This document shows, piece by piece, positions 58,875 to 64,000 of a DNA stretch of 64,000 nt. Made by a program: the position numbers and the translations under genes. Under the pieces are notes generated by a model that was given only the letters and a program-made list of their open reading frames with translations, was not told the DNA's origin and searched no databases. This DNA is from Globodera rostochiensis (Eukaryota > Nematoda > Chromadorea > Rhabditida > Heteroderidae). The DNA is taken from assembly GCA_018350325.1 (NCBI GenBank), contig JAEVLN010000009.1:1137388-1201387 (forward strand). Direction: 5' to 3'. Numbering within the stretch: the stretch's first letter is position 1; the number at the start of each line of letters is the position of its first letter.

Positions 58875-61609
58875 TCACTGTTCTTCTCGCAACTTCAGGT
58901 CGACAGTGACCGCCTTGGGGATGAGCACAATTTGCCCACAAAAGTCCAATTCCTTCTGAAGGGGGGGGGGGCTCTTTGAGTACAATTTCCCCTCCGGGCA
59001 CTTTGAGTACAATTTCCCCCTCCGTGTACTTTGAGTACAATTTCCCCCTCCGGGCACTTTGAGTACAATTTCCTCTCCGGGCACTTTGAGTACAATTTCC
59101 CCCTCCGGGCACTTTGAGTACAATTTCCCCCTCCGTGTACTTTGAGTACAATTTCCCCCTCCGGGCACTTTGAGTACAATTTCTCCCTCCGTGTACTTTG
59201 AGTACAATTTCCCCCTCCGGGCACTTTGAGTACAATTTCCCCCTCCGTGTACTTTGAGTACAATTTCCCCCTCCGTGTACTTTGAGTACAATTTCCCCCT
59301 CCGTGTACTTTGAGTACAATTTCCCCCTCCGGGCACTTTGAGTACAATTTCTCCCTCAATTCATTCCCTCTTACGACCTCAGTGTCCTCACATGGGGCGA
59401 TGGAATACTTGCGCAAAATTCGGATCAGTGCCAATTTCTCCTCAATCATCGCCAATCGCATGCCAATGCACACGCGGGGACCGCCCCCAAAAGAATACAC
59501 CGGCGGCAACTGACGCCCCTCCTCGAGCCATCTGAAAATGCCGCTTCCGGTCTGAATCCCCCCGCAGCCATAACTTCCACTCAACGTCTTAGGCTAAGCC
59601 TAAGCTTGGTCTAAGCCTAAGCTTAAGCTCGGGTTAGCGTAGGCTTAGGCCTAATCCTAACGAACCACAAGCCAGGGTGGCTTAGGCCTAGGTTAGGCTT
59701 AATCTTAGCTTCAGTACGGGACTGAATCAGCCATCGTTGGGGGATTCAGACCGGTAGCCGAAAATGCTAATGAATTTCAAATTCAAATATTTCTTGCGCT
59801 TTGGACCTTTCTGGTCGAAAGCGCTCCGCGTCTTCGCCCCACGCGCTTTTGTCGCGATGCACTGAGAGTACGTCCACAACGATCACCGTGCCCTCCTCCA
59901 CCGAGTGGTCACCCAACGTCGTGGTTTGGGAACAGATTCGATTCATAAGCAACAGACGCTAAAATCTAAAAAAAAAATTTGTGAAATTGAACAGACGCGC
60001 CTTGCGCCAACGGGGCAAAGCCGCAGCGTTTCTTTGACAATCGCTTCTGTGTATTTAAGTTGGCTCAGCTGTTCATACGTTGGGTTCTGTGGAGGGATTT
60101 TTTCCCGTTTTTTTGAATATTCTTCCGTTTTTCGAAAACCTCGTCGATACAAATCGAGTCGATCTCTTGCTGGGCCTTCGCTTGCACTTCCGGGTGAAAG
60201 GCCAAATTACGGCTGACCACACTCAACGAATTTGCGGTCGTGTCAAAGCTGAACGATTCGGAGGGTTTACCAAAAATGTTTTGGGGAAAAAATGATTTTA
60301 CCCGGCCAGCAAAAAGGACACCAGTTGCATCACAATCTCCTCAGAAGTGTTCGTCTTCTCGATCTGTTCAAAAAGCTGCTAAAGAAAGAACTCAAAATGA
60401 ATTGTTGAAACTCACTGAATGGGCGGATTTGTTGTTGAACACTCCGTTGTGCTTGTGCATCGTCTGTTCCTCCGACTCCATCTCCAGAAACAGGTCGATG
60501 AAGTCCTCGGATGCCTGGGGCGTTTGCCTCCGCTCCATCTGTTGCTTGCGCTGCTGCACCTCCTTTAACAGCTGTTGCTTGAGCATTGCGAGCGGGTCGT
60601 TGCGCAAAAGTCCGCTCCACTCGACGAAAGGGTGCACAAAGTGCAGGCCGAACCACGGGAAAAGCCAGGCGACGTAGTCGAAAACGGTGCTGTTCATGCG
60701 CATCATGACCGCCATCGCCAACTGAGCCGTATCTGTGCGAAACTGCTGCGAGTCGCGCTGACCCAACGCGACGCGCGAAATCACGTCGAAGTCATTTTGA
60801 CGAAATGTCTGAAAAGGGGAAAAGCGTTGTGGGGGGGGGGGGGGGTCGGGGACGTTTGGGCGCTTCCCTTTGGGCGCCGCTGTTTGGGCGCCGCTGTTTG
60901 GGCGCCGCTGTTTGGGCGCTGCCGTTGGGGCGCCAGACCTTTGAAGTGCCATAACTCTTCATGGAACCAACCAAACTAAATAAATTTGGTACTAATCGGA
61001 AGCTCTATATGTTTAGAAGCTATTATCTAGCAGAAACTAAACGATAATATAAACCTTTAAAAAGTTATAGTTTAAAAAGAGCGAAAACGTAAAACCGGGA
61101 AATCCCGTCCCGGTACCGGTCCCGTGCAACCCTAATTTAAATGTATCGACATTGCCAAAGATTGGAGAGAGCTGATCGATCAGAATATATCGATTAGTCG
61201 CAAACAAAACTTTGTGTACATTTCTTCCATGGAAGTACTCAAATTTGGTGACCAACAGTTTGTAAAGCACTGCAGGATCAGAAATGACCAGCGCATTGCG
61301 CCAACCGTACTGAATACCGTACACTTTGCCGAACTGAGCGGTCCAATCCCTAAATTGAAAGATGCCCGGACGGAGGCCGAACAGCACGTCAAAATTGCCA
61401 CTGATCAGTTTGGGCGTCGGACTCGGAATGCCCCGGTTGAGCCAGTATTTGCGGTGTTTGAAGGCCAATCTGTTGGGGACGGACTTTCGGTCAAAATTAA
61501 GTGCAAATGCAATCGGCGATGGGTCGGTCGAAGTCCCCAAAAAGCCATTGGAGCACTCAGAACACTTACACAACAAAAGTGACGACGGAACAGAGCAAAA
61601 TCTGAGCAA
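58875..61609 (-). CDS. Cytochrome P450 (CYP13/CYP3-clan-like), incomplete or decayed
   Basis: Minus-strand exons: about 61609-61221, 60808-60416, 60378-60302, 60248 to ~59997, 59958-59807, 59531-59378 and 58955-58875. Motifs: [55 protein letters not shown]-helix [12 protein letters not shown]-helix [14 protein letters not shown] and haem loop [13 protein letters not shown] with the ligand Cys; C-terminus [13 protein letters not shown]. The C-helix exon (WKRLR region) is not found between 60809 and 61220, where only repeats are seen, and one frame change lies near 60100. No clear N-terminal anchor. The last intron holds a minisatellite. Either a pseudogene or exons are missing from my model. 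Confidence 0.83.
58970..59355. repeat. 28-bp minisatellite in the last P450 intron
   Basis: About 13-14 units of tttgagtacaatttccccct followed by ccgggcac or ccgtgtac. The two unit types alternate irregularly. On the minus strand each unit has TTGTACTCAAAGT, again a gtactcaa string near the donor side of the intron, as in the other P450. Confidence 0.92.
59588..59715. repeat. Degenerate telomere-like TTAGGC/GCCTAA tract
   Basis: Mixed-orientation GCCTAAG and CTTAGGC words (cttaggctaagcctaagctt, gtaggcttaggcctaatcc, ggcttaggcctaggttagg) in the P450 intron 59532-59806. Confidence 0.65.
60850..60935. repeat. 14-bp minisatellite
   Basis: About five units of tttgggcgccgctg, next to a G12 tract at 60829, between P450 exons 1 and 2. 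Confidence 0.8.
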
Positions 61610-61780
61610 ATTGGAGAATAATTGGTACCATTTTTTGACAACAAAAAAAATATCAAATTTTTAAGAATAGACAGAGCAAATTTTAATTAAATGATGTCGA
61701 TCGAAAAGGCTAAAGGCCTCATTCCCCGTTCCGCAGTCTGATGAGGGAATTTGTCGCGTCCCTCAAAACGGAACAGCTCG

Positions 61781-62155
61781 TTTCCCCCCCCCGCCGTTTC
61801 CCCCCCGCCAGTTCCCCCCCCCCGCCGTTTCCCCCCCCCCGAATCGTTTCCCCCCCCCCCCCCGAATCGTTTCCCCCCCGAATCGTTTCCCCCCCACCGC
61901 TGTTTCACCCCCGCCGTTCCCCCCCCCCCCGAATCGTTTCCCCCCCACCGCCATTTCACCCTTTCACCCCCGCCGTTTCCCCCCCCCCCCCCGAATCGTT
62001 TCCCCCCCACCGCTGTTTCACCCCCGCCGTTCCCCCCCCCCCGAATCGTTTCCCCCCCACCGCCATTTCACCCTTTCACCCCCGCCGTTTCCCCCCCCCC
62101 CCGAATCGTTTCCCCCCCGAATCGTTTCCCCCCCGCATCATGTCCCCCCCCTCCC
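61781..62155. repeat. Poly-C minisatellite array
   Basis: Units gaatcgtttccccccc, ccgccgtttccccccc and ccgctgtttcacc in irregular order. A ~118-bp block (ccgccatttcaccctttcac ...) is itself repeated. Pro-rich frames through it are not considered genes. Confidence 0.9.
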
Positions 62156-62402
62156 CCCCTCATTATCTTGCTCTCCCACACTCTCATCGTCTATCGCCAG
62201 CTGCTGCACGTGTGTATAACATTTAATCAATCCCGTCTTCTTTTCCTTAACAGTTAATCCACTCTTTCCTTTGGTTTTGTATAAAAGCAAGCGTAAACAA
62301 GACTCGACACATCATTTTGCACGCGCGGATATTTTTTTTTGCTCAAATTTTTTCATTCATCTCTTTTTTATTCGATGGCGAATGCACTTAACCAAAATTT
62401 GA

Positions 62403-62782
62403 CATGATCCAAACATTATAAAAAAACTTGGCCGCGACGAAAACATAAATGGTTTCAATTTGACGGAATGGCGCGAAAAATGTTTTGAGGTTTAATTCCC
62501 CCCGTAAATTCAAATAACAAAAGAAAACAGATTATGCAGAGTGGTTTGGTCGCAAAATTTTCTCAACATGATGCACTTAAACGAATGCTTCTTGAAACTA
62601 AAGACGCCGAGCTGATAGAATGCTCGCCATTCGATAAATATTGGGGTTCTGGCTGGAAAATGGACGAATGGGTTGTCGGATATACAGAAAACAAAACTAA
62701 TTGGAAAGGGGAAAATAAATTAGGAGAATGCCTTATGTTTGTACGGAATTTAATGCGTAACCATTTTCAATTTGTCGGATAA
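62403..62782 (+). CDS. NADAR (YbiA-like) domain protein, 5'-truncated
   Basis: Two exons, 62403-62489 and 62531-62782, joined by a 41-bp intron (GAG|gtttaa ... aaaacag|ATT). Exon 1 reads PNIIKKLGRDENINGFNLTEW and exon 2 KFSQHDALKRMLLETKDAEL, ECSPFDKYWGSGW, NKLGECLMFVRNLM. These match the NADAR family (KLGR, W...M, KF.qn..l...Ll.T.d.elvE.sp.D..WG.G., N.LG..LM.vR). Members act on ADP-ribose-linked compounds, and some remove ADP-ribose from nucleobases. The catalytic N-terminal block is absent: a stop lies just before 62403 and no upstream exon is visible beyond the poly-C array. TGGATGG-type variation is lacking. Probably a fragment. Confidence 0.75.
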
Positions 62783-62821
62783 ATGCGTGAGCATTGCTAA
62801 TGGTTCTCGGGGAAACAATGT

Positions 62822-62905
62822 GGGAGGGGGGGGGGGGGTGAAACGGCGGTGGGGGGGGGGGGGGGGGGGAAACGATTCGGGGGGGAAACGGCGGGGGGGA
62901 AATGA
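62822..62905. repeat. Poly-G array, inverted relative to 61781-62155
   Basis: gggtgaaacggcggtggggg and ggggaaacgattcggggggg are reverse complements of the units at 61781-62155, so the NADAR fragment lies between inverted arrays. Confidence 0.85.
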
Positions 62906-63075
62906 AGTGCACCCCCCTCAAAATCCTTTTGAAAGTTTTTACGCATAAATTGACTTGGATTTGATTGGTTTAGCACAAGGAAAAAAGTATAGCGGCGAGT
63001 TGGATTGGTCGTCCATTATCAATCGATTTGCATTGGTCGGCGGCGGCGGCAGCGGCGGCGGACGAATATAATAAT

Positions 63076-63470
63076 TAGGGTGGGGATTTTTAGTTAAGAA
63101 AAACTTGAGCATTAAACACGCTAATTTTTGCCGTGTGGTTTTGCTTTTGAAATTCTAAGAAAAAATTTGCCCAAAATACTTTTAAGGCCACATACTGTCA
63201 TTTTGGCCAATTAGATAATTTTCTGTATAGTTACGCCTGTTTCAACTTGACAAGCTTGAACAGGCGGCCAAGTTGAAAAAGGCGAATTTTTGTGAAAAAA
63301 AAAATTACGCATGATAAAACTAAATAGCTGAAAATTTGCACGATGATAGTATGTGGCCTTAGAAGTATTTTTTTTGGCCATTTTCTAAGAATTTCAAAAA
63401 AGCAAAATCACACGGCAAAACTTAGCATGTTTAATGCTCAAGTTTTTCTTAACTAAAAATCCCCACCCTA
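63076..63470. mobile_element. Foldback element with ~125-bp inverted repeats
   Basis: Begins TAGGGTGGGGATTTTTAGTT and ends with its reverse complement. The arms stay similar for about 125 bp (through gccgtgtg, ttttgctttt, aaggccacatact). Flanks are ATAATAAT on both sides (63068-63075, 63471-63478), an apparent 8-bp duplication, though low in complexity. 395 bp; no coding capacity. Confidence 0.8.
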
Positions 63471-63680
63471 ATAATAATGGACGACATATGAATAAGGCTG
63501 CCCGTTTCAAATAATTTACGGTTAACCGAAACCGAACCGAAACTTTCGGTTTCAAACCGAACCGCATAATGCCGGTTGTCGGTGGTTCCGTTCGGTTTGA
63601 AATGAATATATTTGACGAAACAGCGGGCGGGGGGGGGATGAGGAGGAGGGGCACTCTCGTCAAATTTTACCCAGTAGAAA

Positions 63681-63771
63681 AGTTATACCCCACTCTCAAA
63701 TAATCCCGCACTCTCTGAGTAAGTTGAAAAATAATCCACACAGGGGATTAAAAGAGTGTATACGGTATGTG
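63681..63771. mobile_element. Small inverted-repeat element, relative of 51110-51283
   Basis: tataccccactctcaaataatcccgc on the left and ggggattaaaagagtgtatacggt on the right are roughly inverted; same taatcccgc core and TATACGGT end. Confidence 0.5.
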
Positions 63772-63949
63772 GTCATTTTTTTCTCACGATAATAAGCAAT
63801 TTTTCAAAAAAGGCCGAAATAGTTCTCTATACGAACTATTTTAGTTACTAAAAAATAAAGAACTATGCACGATTTTCATCCTTTTTAGAGCAGGACGCGT
63901 TCAGGAAAAAAATAGTTCAGGAAATACAAATCCTAACCCTAGTTATAAC

Positions 63950-64000
63950 CAGTGTTTTCCTGTTCCAAGGATTTTGAACCTGTTCCTGTTCTGTTCTAAA
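63950..64000. mobile_element. Start of a third CAGTGTTTTCC-family hAT-like element
   Basis: CAGTGTTTTCCTGTTCC followed by the subterminal aaggattttgaacctgttcctg repeats, cut by the window end. The preceding 8 bases, GTTATAAC, are the predicted target duplication. Confidence 0.85.

Noticed and set aside
58970..59355. 28-bp repeats reminiscent of a CRISPR array
   Set aside because: Units are contiguous with no unique spacers, in a nematode intron; it is a minisatellite.
61741..62257. Pro/Ser-rich open frames
   Set aside because: Products of the poly-C minisatellite in several frames at once.

Overview
This is eukaryotic sequence from a nematode, most likely a plant-parasitic cyst nematode (Heteroderidae, Heterodera or Globodera type). 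The evidence is a GH5 endoglucanase with a Ser-rich linker and family-2 cellulose-binding module, a cuticle collagen, an Sra/Sre-like chemoreceptor, short introns with AG acceptors, U1 snRNA copies resembling those of nematodes, and short interstitial TTAGGC (nematode telomere) repeats. No tool was run; gene models come from reading splice sites and conserved motifs by eye.

Layout. 0-11 kb is a gene-bearing arm: chemoreceptor (3-1265 +), cuticle collagen (1637-2743 -), kappa-class glutathione transferase (5197-6319 +), a putative secreted helix-turn-helix protein (7037-8082 +) and the cellulase (9379 to the gap, -). An assembly gap follows (11180-12032). 12-16.2 kb is a 2.5-kb tandem repeat carrying a broken coiled-coil gag-like gene. 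16.2-20.4 kb and 23.9-31.3 kb are two nearly identical copies of a Ty3/gypsy-type retroelement in which an envelope-like glycoprotein region lies between gag and protease. Between them is a small ARM-repeat protein with a signal peptide (22026-23036 +). 31.3-42.8 kb is a ~443-bp satellite, interrupted by a non-autonomous hAT-like element and by a cassette present twice (38.9-40.3 and 42.8-44.2 kb). The cassette joins a Polinton/A32-type packaging ATPase fragment, a MATH-domain fragment resembling ubiquitin hydrolase USP7, and a U1 snRNA gene. Two more U1 copies lie at 47.3 and 57.3 kb.

48.5-52.7 kb and 58.9-61.6 kb hold two cytochrome P450 genes (- strand) whose introns contain minisatellites. 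Between them are two copies of a hAT-like element in opposite orientation, each with a perfect 8-bp target duplication, and a divergent galectin-like gene. The window ends with a 5'-truncated NADAR-domain gene, further foldback elements and the start of a third copy of the hAT-like family.

How it fits together. There is no operon-like system. The cellulase, and possibly the signal-peptide ARM and HTH proteins, fit a host-parasite secretome. The P450s and GST fit detoxification. The rest is a dense mosaic of transposons, satellites and minisatellites. Several one-base differences between near-identical copies fall in homopolymers, so some frame breaks may be sequencing errors rather than real mutations.
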